From: Coriobacteriia bacterium
Lineage (GTDB): Bacteria > Actinomycetota > Coriobacteriia > Coriobacteriales > Eggerthellaceae
Assembly (NCBI GenBank): GCA_030523425.1
Contig: JAUNIP010000010.1
Coordinates: 1-45,362 of the forward strand
Direction: 5' to 3'
Length of the DNA: 45,362 bases
Below the pieces are notes generated by a model. It ran no database searches. It was not told where the DNA came from and saw nothing but the letters and a program-made list of their open reading frames with translations. Both the position numbers and the translations under genes were made by a program. This document shows, one piece after another, positions 32,101-40,812 of this stretch (position 1 is its first letter; each line of letters starts with the position of its first letter).

Positions 32101-32226
32101 GGCTCAGCTCTCTTCTTCGCGCTCTTTTTCGTGCGGAAGCTATTCTATACCCGTGTGACAGCTACCGTAGCCCTTTTTGTCGCGCTTTTCGCCGTTCGCA
32201 ACATCTTTTCAAAAAAAGTGACCCTT

Positions 32227-32264
32227 GGGAAACTTTTTGTGTTAGTCTAGGGAAACATTGTTAG
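32227..32264. promoter_or_regulatory. Putative iron-responsive control region before feoAB
   Basis: GGGAAAC occurs at 32227-32233 and 32250-32256, and GTTAG at 32241-32245 and 32260-32264. TTAGTCTAG at 32242-32250 resembles the core of the DtxR/IdeR operator (TTAGSCTAA), the flanks less so. It lies 41-78 bp before feoA in the 204-bp divergent gap. Binding by an iron regulator is inference. Confidence 0.4.
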
Positions 32265-32304
32265 AGAAGTGCAACTATGCACAGAAAGTGAAGGTTACGA
32301 AAGC

Positions 32305-32523
32305 ATGAAGTTGTCGGACATGAAGGCGGGCGAAAAGGCAGTGGTCGCCAAGCTTCGCGGCGACGGGGCCGTGCGCCGTCGCATTATGGATATGGGCCTG
32401 ACCAAGGGCGTGGAAGTTGCCCTGGTGAAGGTGGCCCCGTTGGGGGACCCCCTGCAGATCACGCTGCGGGGATACGACCTGACCCTGCGCAAGGAAGATG
32501 CCGAGCGCATCGAAGTGGCGTAA
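32305..32523 (+). CDS. feoA: Ferrous iron transport protein A
   Basis: A 72-residue SH3-like protein that assists FeoB in Fe(II) uptake. It has MKLSDMKAGEKAVV at the start, RRRIMDMGLTKG in the middle and a DPLQITLRGYDLTLRKEDA end, all typical. ATG 32305 has GAAGG at 32290-32294; an in-frame extension to 32269 does not resemble the family. feoB starts 15 bp later with AAAGGAGG between the genes. Cytosolic. Confidence 0.93.
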   Translation: MKLSDMKAGEKAVVAKLRGDGAVRRRIMDMGLTKGVEVALVKVAPLGDPLQITLRGYDLTLRKEDAERIEVA

Positions 32524-32538
32524 AGGAGGAGATAGCAC

Positions 32539-35019
32539 ATGACTTGGACTATCGCATTGGCCGGCAATCCCAACTCCGGCAAGACCACGCTGTTCAACCA
32601 GTTCACCGGCAATCACCAGTTTGTGGGTAATTGGCCGGGCGTCACGGTGGAGAAAAAGGAAGGCACCTTGCGGGGCAACAAGGAAGTCCGCATGGTGGAC
32701 CTGCCGGGCATTTACTCCCTTTCTCCCTACACGAAAGAGGAAGTGGTTGCCCGCCAGTTCTTGGCTTCCGGCCCCGATGCCATCATCAACGTGGTTGACG
32801 CCACCAACTTGGAGCGCAACCTGTACCTGACCGAGCAGCTGATGGAGTTCGGCGTGCCGGTGGTTATTGCGTTAAACCAGATGGACGTGGTGAACAAGCG
32901 CGGCTACACCGTGAAGTCCGACCAGCTGAGCGCACAGATGGGCGTGCCCGTGGTGGAGGTTTCGGCCTTGCGCGGCACGGGTGTGAAGGAATGCGCCGAA
33001 GCCGCCGTGAAGGCCGCCCAGGCCAAGCAGATTCCCGTGCCGGTGAAGTATTCGCCGCGTTTGGAAACCTACTTGCAGCAGGTGGAAGACCAGCTGCCGG
33101 CCGACACGCCGCAGGCCCTGCGCCGCTACTATTCCGTGAAGCTGTTAGAACGCGATGAAGCCGCCGCTGCGCAGCTTTCTTCGGTACCTGACGTTGAGGG
33201 CGTCCTGGTCAAGGCCGAAGCGGAATTCGGCGACAACACCGAAGGTATCATCGCCAACGACCGCTATCAGAACATCACTTCCTTTATTGGCAACGTGTAC
33301 CAGAAAGCCGCTGCCGCGGCCACTGTGTCCGAAAAAATTGACAAGGTGCTGACCAACCGCATTCTGGCGCTGCCCATCTTCATAGTCATCATCGGCCTGG
33401 TGTATTGGATTTCCGTGAGCACCGTGGGCACCCTTGCCACCGATTGGGCCAACGACGGCGTGTTCGGCGACGGCTGGTTCTTAGGCCCTGGCCAAGAACA
33501 GCTTGACGAAGCCGCTGGCGAATATGACACCGCCCAGGCCTTCGTGGACGAATACCTGGCAGCGGCCGAAGAGCTTGGCGTTGCGGGCGCGGCCGACATA
33601 ATGGAAGCGCGTGAAGCCGGGGAAGATGTTGACGACGCTGCCATGGACAGCTTCGTGACCGCTGCCGCCGCCGCCGGCGTGGAAGCCACTTACACGCCCG
33701 TTGACGAAGAAACCGGCGAAGTGATGGCCGACGAAGCCATCACCGGCGACGCGGCCCTGTTCGAAGAATACTTGGCCGTGGAAGAACCCGATCCCGCTGC
33801 GTTCGGCATTTGGGTGCCCGGCATCCCTGTGCTTATCGAAAACGGCCTGACGGCCATCGAATGCGCCGATTGGCTGCAAGCCCTGGTGCTTGACGGCATC
33901 GTTGCCGGCGTGGGCGCCGTGCTAGGCTTCGTGCCGCAGATTATGATTCTGTTCTTCCTGTTGGCCATTTTGGAAGGCTGCGGCTACATGGCACGCGTGG
34001 CGTTCATCCTAGACCGCATCTTCCGCCGCTTCGGCCTTTCCGGCAAGACGTTCATCCCCATGCTCATCGGCACGGGCTGCGGCGTTCCGGGCATCATGGC
34101 GTCGCGCACCATCGAAAGCGAATCTTCGCGCCGCCTGACTGTCATGACCACCACGTTCATGCCCTGCTCGGCCAAGCTGCCCATCATCGCGCTGTTCGCG
34201 GGCGCCATCTTCGCCGGCAGCGGGCTTATTGCCACGCTGGCGTACTTCGTGGGCATTGCGTCCATCATCGTAAGCGGCATCATGTTGAAAAAAACCCGGC
34301 CCTTCTACGGTGACACCACGCCGTTCGTGATGGAGCTGCCTGAATACCGCCTGCCGCGCTTTGTGGACCTGCTGCGCAGCATGTGGCAGCGCGCGTGGGC
34401 GTTCATCAAGAAGGCCGGCACCATCATCTTGCTGTCCTGCATTTTGGTGTGGTTCCTTTCCAGCTTCGGCTTCGTGGACGGTGCGTTCACCATGCTGACC
34501 GAAGACCAGATGGATATGTCCATCCTGGCTGCCTTCGGTTCCGCCATCTGCATCATCTTCGCACCCTTGGGCTGGGGCGACTGGCAAGCGGCTGCTTCCA
34601 CCGTCACGGGCCTTATCGCCAAGGAAAACCTGGTGGGCACCTTCGGCATCCTGTACGGTGGCGGCGAAGGCCTGTGGGCCAACCTGGCGGCCATGTACAC
34701 CCTGCCGGCCGCTGCATCGCTGATGTTCTTCAACCTGCTGTGCGCGCCCTGCTTTGCGGCCATGGGCGCCATCCGCAGGGAAATGGCCAGCGGCAAGTGG
34801 TTCTGGGCGGCCGTGGGTTATGAGTGTGGCTACGCCTACGCCTTCGCCCTGTGCGTGTACCAGATTGGTTCTGCCATTACGGGTGACGTGAACCCGGTTG
34901 GCCTGGTAGTGGCCATCGCCATCATCGCGTTCGTGCTGTTCATGCTGTTCAGGCCCGACCCGTCCAAGAAGAAACGCGGCACGCGCGTGACTTCCGTGGC
35001 AGCTGCGGACGCCGCGTAA
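32539..35019 (+). CDS. feoB: Ferrous iron transporter FeoB with acidic extracytoplasmic insert
   Basis: An 826-residue Fe(II) importer. The G domain has G1 GNPNSGKTT (9-17), G3 DLPGIY and G4 NQMD, followed by the helical GDI region. The membrane part starts near residue 274 and contains the two Gate motifs with conserved cysteines (GTGCGVPGIMASRT; CAPCFAAMGAIRRE). Odd feature: residues ~316-416, between the first helix and the next, form a ~100-residue loop rich in Asp, Glu and Ala, much longer than in E. coli FeoB, which should face outside. Such a loop might collect Fe(II). feoA precedes it and a Cys-rich small protein follows. Confidence 0.94.
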   Translation: MTWTIALAGNPNSGKTTLFNQFTGNHQFVGNWPGVTVEKKEGTLRGNKEVRMVDLPGIYSLSPYTKEEVVARQFLASGPDAIINVVDATNLERNLYLTEQLMEFGVPVVIALNQMDVVNKRGYTVKSDQLSAQMGVPVVEVSALRGTGVKECAEAAVKAAQAKQIPVPVKYSPRLETYLQQVEDQLPADTPQALRRYYSVKLLERDEAAAAQLSSVPDVEGVLVKAEAEFGDNTEGIIANDRYQNITSFIGNVYQKAAAAATVSEKIDKVLTNRILALPIFIVIIGLVYWISVSTVGTLATDWANDGVFGDGWFLGPGQEQLDEAAGEYDTAQAFVDEYLAAAEELGVAGAADIMEAREAGEDVDDAAMDSFVTAAAAAGVEATYTPVDEETGEVMADEAITGDAALFEEYLAVEEPDPAAFGIWVPGIPVLIENGLTAIECADWLQALVLDGIVAGVGAVLGFVPQIMILFFLLAILEGCGYMARVAFILDRIFRRFGLSGKTFIPMLIGTGCGVPGIMASRTIESESSRRLTVMTTTFMPCSAKLPIIALFAGAIFAGSGLIATLAYFVGIASIIVSGIMLKKTRPFYGDTTPFVMELPEYRLPRFVDLLRSMWQRAWAFIKKAGTIILLSCILVWFLSSFGFVDGAFTMLTEDQMDMSILAAFGSAICIIFAPLGWGDWQAAASTVTGLIAKENLVGTFGILYGGGEGLWANLAAMYTLPAAASLMFFNLLCAPCFAAMGAIRREMASGKWFWAAVGYECGYAYAFALCVYQIGSAITGDVNPVGLVVAIAIIAFVLFMLFRPDPSKKKRGTRVTSVAAADAA

Positions 35020-35029
35020 GGAGCTTGCC

Positions 35030-35254
35030 ATGACCGTGGGTACGATTGTTGTTCTGCTGGTGGTGGCCGGCGTGGTGGCCCTGGCGCTGCGCAGCGTGCT
35101 GAAAGGCGAAAGCTGCGGCTGCGAAAGCGGCAAGGGCTGCGAAGGCTGCGGCACCAAGGTGTACGACATCAACGACTTCCCGGACAGCGCCGGCTGTTCG
35201 CCCGCCGCCTGCGCAGGCTGCGCCTCCGGCGGCACCTGCCCGCACTGCAAGTAA
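35030..35254 (+). CDS. FeoB-associated Cys-rich membrane protein
   Basis: A 74-residue protein with one N-terminal transmembrane helix (residues ~3-22) and a tail carrying nine cysteines in C-x-C and C-x2-C patterns, ending CPHCK. Small Cys-rich proteins of this build regularly follow feoB in Firmicutes and relatives and are thought to take over the FeoC role or bind metal; function is unproven. ATG 35030 has AAGGAG at 35018-35023, overlapping the feoB stop. A terminator follows at 35279-35302. Confidence 0.88.
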   Translation: MTVGTIVVLLVVAGVVALALRSVLKGESCGCESGKGCEGCGTKVYDINDFPDSAGCSPAACAGCASGGTCPHCK

Positions 35255-35278
35255 AACACGCGCAACTACGCTTGCAAG

Positions 35279-35302
35279 AGAGGCCCTTCGGGGCCTCTTT
35301 TG
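35279..35302 (+). terminator. Intrinsic terminator of the feo operon
   Basis: A perfect 8-bp stem AGAGGCCC/GGGCCTCT with the stable TTCG tetraloop, then a short T-run. It lies between the convergent feo operon and the MFS-fusion gene and may serve mainly the plus strand. Confidence 0.9.
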
Positions 35303-35334
35303 CTGTGCAAGCGAGTACGAATCTGTTCCAAGCC

Positions 35335-38300
35335 TTATGCTTCTTCCGCTTCCGGCAGGCTTTTCGCCAGGTTAGAGCGGCGGGTTAGCAGGTAGAACAG
35401 CAGGCTGGCGGCCAACAGCAGCGCGCCTAGGGCCACGCATCCGGCGAAGGCGCCGAAGGTCAGAAATACGCCCAACAAGGCCGCTCGCGTGGCGGTGGCG
35501 GCGTTTTCAGCGGTAAGGATGAGCGGCAGCACCTGTTCGTCGGAAAAGCCGCGGCGGCGGGTTTCGCGGGGCCAAATAAGGTGCAGGGCGGGGTAGCACA
35601 CCTCGGCCGCAATGCCTATGAGCACCAGCACCACCAGGCTCCACACAAAGGTGTGGTTCGCCAAGAAGCCCACCAGTAGCAGGCCGGCGAACGCCAGGCA
35701 GATGCTTATGACGCCCCACATGTTCACGCGTTGCAAGGCCCGCGCCACGCTTCCGCTCACGCTGTATTGGAACACGTGCGCCAACACCACCAGCGTGGTG
35801 ATGGACGCCGTGGCCGCCCCGCCACCGGTGGCGAACAGCGGGAACAGGTAGTGCGCATAGCCGCCTATGGCCGCTAAGGGCAGCACGCCGCACAGGAAGA
35901 ACACCAGCAGGGCGGGCGTAAGCAGCAGCCTCAGGTTCACGCGGGCGGAATGGACCAGTTCCTTGTGCAGGGGGCCGTCGAACGTGACGGCTTCCTCGGT
36001 TTCGGTGAAGTGCGTGCTCTTCGGTAGGTAGCGCAACACGGTCAGCAAGGCCAACGACAACACCACGCCCAGCAAGAACGCCGCACCGAAGCCAACATAT
36101 TGCGCCACGAAGCCAGCCAAAATGACCGGCAGGGTGCTGGCGGCCAATTCCGCGTGCTTTAAATCTTCCAGGCGCTCGTGGCGCTCGGATTGGGTGGTCG
36201 AGCGAACCACCAGGGCGTTAGCCGAGCTCAGCAACATCGACCTTAGCAGGCCGTTCACCACTTCCAGCACGCAGAACGCCACAAAGGTGCCGCTCCAGGC
36301 CGCCCCGGCAACGGCTGCCATCAGTGCGGCTTCCACCACGGCGGTAGCGCCCACTATGCGGCGGATGGAAAACCGCTTCGCCAGCAGGCGGAACGTTAGG
36401 GCGCCAGGCACCAAGCCAATGCCGTAGCACAGCACGGGCAAGCCGGTCAGTTCATTTACGCCTGCAAACGAACTGGCGGCCAACACGCTGCCAGATGCCA
36501 GCACCAGCACCACCGAATCGAATTCCATCAGGGAAAACACGCCTATGGCGTAAGTGCGCACCATGTTTGTTTCCGGGCGCTGTTCGCCGCGTGCCTGTGC
36601 CGCCAAGAACTGTTTGCGGTTGCGCAGGAAATGTCTTAGCTCAACCACCACCAAATACGTTATGCAGCCTATGGCCAAAAGCGTCAGGATCAGGCGCACG
36701 CCGTTGTTGGCCAGCGCCATGTCCATGGCGCTGGTGTAGCCGGCAAGCACCAAAATGCCCACCGGGTTGCCCTGGGAAGAAAACACCGGCACCGCGCTGC
36801 ACTGGAAGCGCCCCTGCTCGTTTTCGGTGGAGTAGGAATACACGTTGGGGGGATTGTCGGAAAGCATGGTTTTCACCTGGTCAGCGGGGAATTCCTGCTG
36901 GGGACAGCCCACTTGGTCGGAAGAGCGGTATGTGGCCGCCACATAGGTGTTGCCGTTTTCGTCCGCCGAAAACAGGGTGTAGCCCAATGCCGCGCCGCTG
37001 CTGGTGGAGCTTTCGCACAGGGCGTCAAGGTAGGCTTTCGCGGTATCAAGATGCTGCTTGCTTTCCGCGAAGCCTTCCGCCGACAAGGCGCTGCCGACGT
37101 GGGCCGCTTCCAGATCGGGCCCGAAGGTGGTAGGCGACGTGCGCGACATGAACTCCGCTATGCTTTCCACGCGCTGGTCCAAGGCGTCGCGCTGGTAGGT
37201 GCCAATCTGGGTCAGGAAGAACACCGCGCACGCCACCAGTACGCACATGCTCACCAGGGCGGTGATGTTGCGCCGCACGGCTGCTAAGGCGCGGTGCGTC
37301 TTGCGGTTGCGGATGGCCACCACCACGCCCACCACGGCCAGCGCCAACAAGCACAGAAGCGACGTCCATTTCGCCAGCACGGAAGCCGCGAAATGCAGGC
37401 TGTAGGGCACGGTGGTTATGGTGGTCAGGTGCGCGTGCGAAGCGCTCAGGCTGTCTTGGGACAGCAGGTCGTTCAGGCTGCTGATTTCGCCGCTGTAGGG
37501 GATCAGCTTGTTTTCGGGCTGGGTGGCGTCGAACAGCACCGCTGCTTCGCTGCCCCGTTCGCACCACACGATGTTGTTCCCGTTCACGCTCAGATACGTT
37601 GCAGGGTTGTTGGCGCCTAAGTCTATGCGCAGGGCCTGGGCGTGCTGGTCGTCCACGTACAAGATGCTATTTCGCAGCTGGTCGGCGAACACCATGCCGT
37701 TTTCGCCTACCAGCGCCGCCAAGGAAATAAGCGAATCGGTGGAGTCTTCGAATAGCAATTCGGTGACATTGTCGGATGCCAGATACACGGCGCCGGTGAT
37801 GGTGCTTACCACGGCGTAGCTGCTTTCGTCATTGTAGGCAGCGAAGTAGGGCAGGTCGGTGAAGGTGGTCTTCCATAGGTCGGACGTGGTGCCGTCCGGC
37901 GCAACATGCCGGGCCGTCATGCTGTCATACTGGTGCACCAGCAGGTTCACGCCGTCTTCGGCCACGTTGATGGCAATCATAGATTCGGTGCAGGTACGGT
38001 CGTCCTTTTCGTGGTGCAGGGTGTATAAGGTGCTTTTGTAGTTTCCGCGTGCGTCGTAGAGCAGCAGCTTCTCGTTTTCTATGTAGTTGGTGCCTTCGTA
38101 GTAGGTAAGGCCGGCAAGGTAATAGTCTTCGCCGCTTACTGCCACGTCGAACACATGGGACACTTGCTGGTTTGACCAGGGCGAACCCAACACCAGGTAG
38201 TTCAAAAGCTGGCGGTTGGCATCCAAGAACAGCACGCGTTGTTCCTGCGAGTCAACAATGGCCATGCGGCCGTCTTCGCTTGTTGCCACGGCTGCGGGGT

Positions 38301-38493
38301 TGGAAAGCGTGGTTGAAAGCGGGAAAGGCGCAGGCAGCGGCTTGCCCACAATGAACGCCAGCCCCACCAGCGAAGCGCACAACAGCAGCACCACTGCCAC
38401 ATGCAGCGGGCGCCATCCTCGCACGGGGCGCAGCACACTTATCAGCTGCTCCGGCGTGCTTTCGGTTGCGTTGTTGCTTGGCGTTTCGGTCAC
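35335..38493 (-). CDS. Large sensor-MFS fusion membrane protein
   Basis: A 1052-residue protein of unusual build, unrecognised as a named family. From the N-terminus: cytosolic tail, helix ~31-50, an extracytoplasmic region of ~320 residues with repeated beta-strand patterns (for example DGRMAIVDSQ, GEDYYLAGL, KLLLYDARGN) suggesting a beta-propeller; helices ~373-395 and ~410-430; a second outside domain of ~160 residues resembling a Cache sensor (AALGYTLFSADENGNTYVA); helix ~598-618; then a 12-helix MFS-type domain (~643-1040). GTG 38493 is chosen because GAAAGGG lies 6 bp upstream; a longer frame would run through a hairpin. Transport and sensing may be joined in one chain; substrate unknown. 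Confidence 0.8.
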   Translation of the reverse strand: MTETPSNNATESTPEQLISVLRPVRGWRPLHVAVVLLLCASLVGLAFIVGKPLPAPFPLSTTLSNPAAVATSEDGRMAIVDSQEQRVLFLDANRQLLNYLVLGSPWSNQQVSHVFDVAVSGEDYYLAGLTYYEGTNYIENEKLLLYDARGNYKSTLYTLHHEKDDRTCTESMIAINVAEDGVNLLVHQYDSMTARHVAPDGTTSDLWKTTFTDLPYFAAYNDESSYAVVSTITGAVYLASDNVTELLFEDSTDSLISLAALVGENGMVFADQLRNSILYVDDQHAQALRIDLGANNPATYLSVNGNNIVWCERGSEAAVLFDATQPENKLIPYSGEISSLNDLLSQDSLSASHAHLTTITTVPYSLHFAASVLAKWTSLLCLLALAVVGVVVAIRNRKTHRALAAVRRNITALVSMCVLVACAVFFLTQIGTYQRDALDQRVESIAEFMSRTSPTTFGPDLEAAHVGSALSAEGFAESKQHLDTAKAYLDALCESSTSSGAALGYTLFSADENGNTYVAATYRSSDQVGCPQQEFPADQVKTMLSDNPPNVYSYSTENEQGRFQCSAVPVFSSQGNPVGILVLAGYTSAMDMALANNGVRLILTLLAIGCITYLVVVELRHFLRNRKQFLAAQARGEQRPETNMVRTYAIGVFSLMEFDSVVLVLASGSVLAASSFAGVNELTGLPVLCYGIGLVPGALTFRLLAKRFSIRRIVGATAVVEAALMAAVAGAAWSGTFVAFCVLEVVNGLLRSMLLSSANALVVRSTTQSERHERLEDLKHAELAASTLPVILAGFVAQYVGFGAAFLLGVVLSLALLTVLRYLPKSTHFTETEEAVTFDGPLHKELVHSARVNLRLLLTPALLVFFLCGVLPLAAIGGYAHYLFPLFATGGGAATASITTLVVLAHVFQYSVSGSVARALQRVNMWGVISICLAFAGLLLVGFLANHTFVWSLVVLVLIGIAAEVCYPALHLIWPRETRRRGFSDEQVLPLILTAENAATATRAALLGVFLTFGAFAGCVALGALLLAASLLFYLLTRRSNLAKSLPEAEEA

Positions 38494-38526
38494 AGAATGC
38501 CCTTTCGTAACCAACAAAGTATAGAA

Positions 38527-38557
38527 CACCCCCGCCCTTTTAGCACGGGCGGGGGTG
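38527..38557 (-). terminator. Hairpin after nhaC
   Basis: A perfect 11-bp stem CACCCCCGCCC/GGGCGGGGGTG with a 9-nt loop, 25 bp after the nhaC stop and 34 bp before the next minus-strand start. The tract after it on the minus strand (TTCTATACTTTG) is T-rich but not a pure run; it also contains TATACT, a possible -10 for the downstream gene. Confidence 0.6.
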
Positions 38558-38581
38558 CAGGAAAGCTTCTCAGGCTCAGGC

Positions 38582-40270
38582 TTACTGACTGACCACCGGG
38601 GCCTTGCCTTCGGCACGCAGGCGCTCCAGGTTGGCCACTGCCAAGGCGTGGGCTTCTTCGGGGGCAGCTGCGGGCTTCTTCATCTTCGTTTTGCCCAGCA
38701 GGTTGGTGTAGGCGCCGTCGGCCCAGAAGATGTTGCGCTTCAGAAGCACGGTGATGGCAGCGAAGATGGGGCTGAGCACATTCACGAATGCGAACGGGAA
38801 GTACGCGAAGGGGCTAAGGCCTAGCACGCTCATCTGATAGGCGCCGCATGCCGTCCACGGGAACAGCGGCGACCACATGGTGCCGGCGTCTTCCAGCGTG
38901 CGCGAAAGCATGTTGCGGCCCAGGCCCTGTTCGTCGTACTTGTCAACGTAAAGCGGGGCGGGAATGCCTATGCCCAGGTATTGGTCGCACATCACGGCGT
39001 CGCACGCCAAGCTGGTGCCCAACGTGGCGCACACCAGGCTGCCGGGCTTGTTCAGGCGCTCTTTCAACGAACCGAAGATGCGCTGTACCGCGCCGCACCT
39101 CTCCAGCGCGCCGCCGAAGGACACGGCCAAAATGATAAGGCTGATGGTCCACATCTGGTTTTCCAGGCCGCCCTTGGAAAGCGCCGCGTCAACCAGTTCA
39201 TTGCCGGTTTCAATGCCGGGGCCGTAATGCAGAATGGCGAAGATGTCCGCTAGTGCCATGCTTCCGTCGGAGCCTAGCATGTTGGTTTGGAACACCACGC
39301 AGAAGATGATGCCTACCAGCACCGAAACCGTAATACCGATAAGCCCGGGCACGCGCATCGCGCACACCACAATCACCACCACAATGGGCAGCAGCAGCAC
39401 CGGGTTGATCCAGAAGGTTTCGGCTATGGCTTCCTGGATGCCGGTTGCCACGCTGGGGTCATACCCGGCACCCGTAACGCCCACGCCCAAAATGGTGTAG
39501 ATGACCAGCGCAATCACGAACACAGGGCCCGTGGTGGAAGCCATGGCCCGCACGTGGTCGAACAGGTCGGTTTCGGCCACGGCGGCCGCTAAGTTGGTGG
39601 TGTCGGAAAGCGGCGAAAACTTGTCGCCCACGTAAGCGCCGGAAATGATCATGCCGGCAGTCAGCGCAGGGTTGATGCCCAAGCCCGTGCCGATGGTCAT
39701 AAACGCCACGCCCACCGTGGCCGTAGCGGTCCACGAAGACCCGCATGCCATGCCCACCAGCGCGCACAAAATGCAGCCTACCGGCAAGAACGTTTGAGGT
39801 GAAAGCAAATCCAGGCCGTAATAGATAAGCGCCGGGATGGTGCCGCTTATCATGAAGCTGGAAATCAGGAAGCCCACCATGAACAGAATCAGGATGGCCT
39901 CAAGTGAGGTGGTAATGCGTTCGATGATGCCCTTCATCATGTCGGAGAACTTGCGCCCATACGCAATGCCCACTATGCAGGAAACCACAATGCTGCAGGC
40001 CAAGGGCAGGTGCGCAGCATCGTAGATTTCGGCATCGTGAATGAAGCCGAACACGTACACCATCAAAGCCACCATAATCACGATGGGCAGAAGCGCTGCC
40101 CACAGCGGGGGCAGCCGCGGGCCTTCCGCGGTGGCCGTGGGTTGTTCGGGGCTTGGGGCCGCAGCAGACTCCGGCGCGTTGGCGGGCGCTGCCTGCGCGG
40201 CGGCGTCCGCAGCGCGGGCGGCTTCAGTTTCGTCTAGGGGCAACGTGCTTTCTTGCGGTTCGTCTGACAT
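38582..40270 (-). CDS. nhaC: Na+/H+ antiporter NhaC
   Basis: A 562-residue member of the NhaC family exchanging Na+ for H+. About 12 hydrophobic helices; typical segments are MACGSSWTATATVGVAF, SGAYVGDKFSPLSDTTNLAA and the ending ACGAYQMSVLGLSPFAYFPFA. The N-terminal ~55 residues are an Ala/Pro/Glu-rich cytosolic extension. AAGGAA precedes the ATG. It follows the flavin-binding-protein gene by 36 bp on the same strand. In a cell with a sodium-pumping decarboxylase it would link the Na+ and H+ gradients. Confidence 0.9.
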   Translation of the reverse strand: MSDEPQESTLPLDETEAARAADAAAQAAPANAPESAAAPSPEQPTATAEGPRLPPLWAALLPIVIMVALMVYVFGFIHDAEIYDAAHLPLACSIVVSCIVGIAYGRKFSDMMKGIIERITTSLEAILILFMVGFLISSFMISGTIPALIYYGLDLLSPQTFLPVGCILCALVGMACGSSWTATATVGVAFMTIGTGLGINPALTAGMIISGAYVGDKFSPLSDTTNLAAAVAETDLFDHVRAMASTTGPVFVIALVIYTILGVGVTGAGYDPSVATGIQEAIAETFWINPVLLLPIVVVIVVCAMRVPGLIGITVSVLVGIIFCVVFQTNMLGSDGSMALADIFAILHYGPGIETGNELVDAALSKGGLENQMWTISLIILAVSFGGALERCGAVQRIFGSLKERLNKPGSLVCATLGTSLACDAVMCDQYLGIGIPAPLYVDKYDEQGLGRNMLSRTLEDAGTMWSPLFPWTACGAYQMSVLGLSPFAYFPFAFVNVLSPIFAAITVLLKRNIFWADGAYTNLLGKTKMKKPAAAPEEAHALAVANLERLRAEGKAPVVSQ

Positions 40271-40306
40271 GGGGATTCCTTATATAGGGGCGGGTACAAA
40301 GCGCTG

Positions 40307-40717
40307 CTATGCAATCTGTTCGCCGGCGGTGGGGCCGGGGGCGGAAGAAAACACCTGCTCAACCTTCACAAAGCATCCGCCTTTGGTGCGAATGGGCATG
40401 CCCAGCTTTTCGAAAGCGGCATTCACCCAGGCCTTCTGGGCTTCAAATTCTTCGCCTTCGTTCACGTAACGGGCGGTTCCGTACAACTCGAAGGCTGCGT
40501 GGTCCTTCCAGAACACCACCGACACCTTCGGGTTTTCCTGCACGTTGGCCAAGGTCTTTTTGAAGAATTGGTCGGACAGATACACGGTTTCGTCGTCGAT
40601 GACGGCTTTCATGCCCACGATGCAGCAGTTGGGCTGCCCGTCGGGGCGGGCGGTGGCAAATACCACGTTAGGAACGTCGGTGAACAGTTGCTTTACTTCT
40701 TCAGGCATAACGGCCAT
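40307..40717 (-). CDS. Pyridoxamine 5'-phosphate oxidase-family FMN-binding protein
   Basis: A 136-residue split-barrel flavoprotein of the PNPOx-like superfamily. VVFATARPDGQPNCC and the TVYLSDQFFKKTLANVQENPKVSVVFW stretch (key FMN-site residues around KKT and NP) are typical. The superfamily covers many reductases and oxidases using FMN or F420; true pyridoxamine oxidase is longer, so a general redox role is more likely. GAGAGGGG precedes the ATG at 40717. It probably shares a transcript with nhaC. A TGGTACTCT extended -10-like element lies upstream on the minus strand at about 40766-40774. Confidence 0.82.
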   Translation of the reverse strand: MAVMPEEVKQLFTDVPNVVFATARPDGQPNCCIVGMKAVIDDETVYLSDQFFKKTLANVQENPKVSVVFWKDHAAFELYGTARYVNEGEEFEAQKAWVNAAFEKLGMPIRTKGGCFVKVEQVFSSAPGPTAGEQIA

Positions 40718-40812
40718 GGGGGTGCCCCTCTCTCGCTGCAGTTCGTTAAAGCGACTTACGCGTTACAGAGTACCACGCGCGCATGGCCGCTGGGCGGCAG
40801 GTTATCACTTTT

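Noticed and set aside
34009-35265. 418-codon open frame on the minus strand inside feoB
   Set aside because: Antisense shadow of a GC-rich gene; low-complexity His/Gln/Arg-rich product without family resemblance.
38494-38616. N-terminal extension of the sensor-MFS protein
   Set aside because: It would translate through the hairpin at 38527-38557, is Pro/Lys/Arg-rich, and the GTG at 38493 has a good ribosome-binding site.
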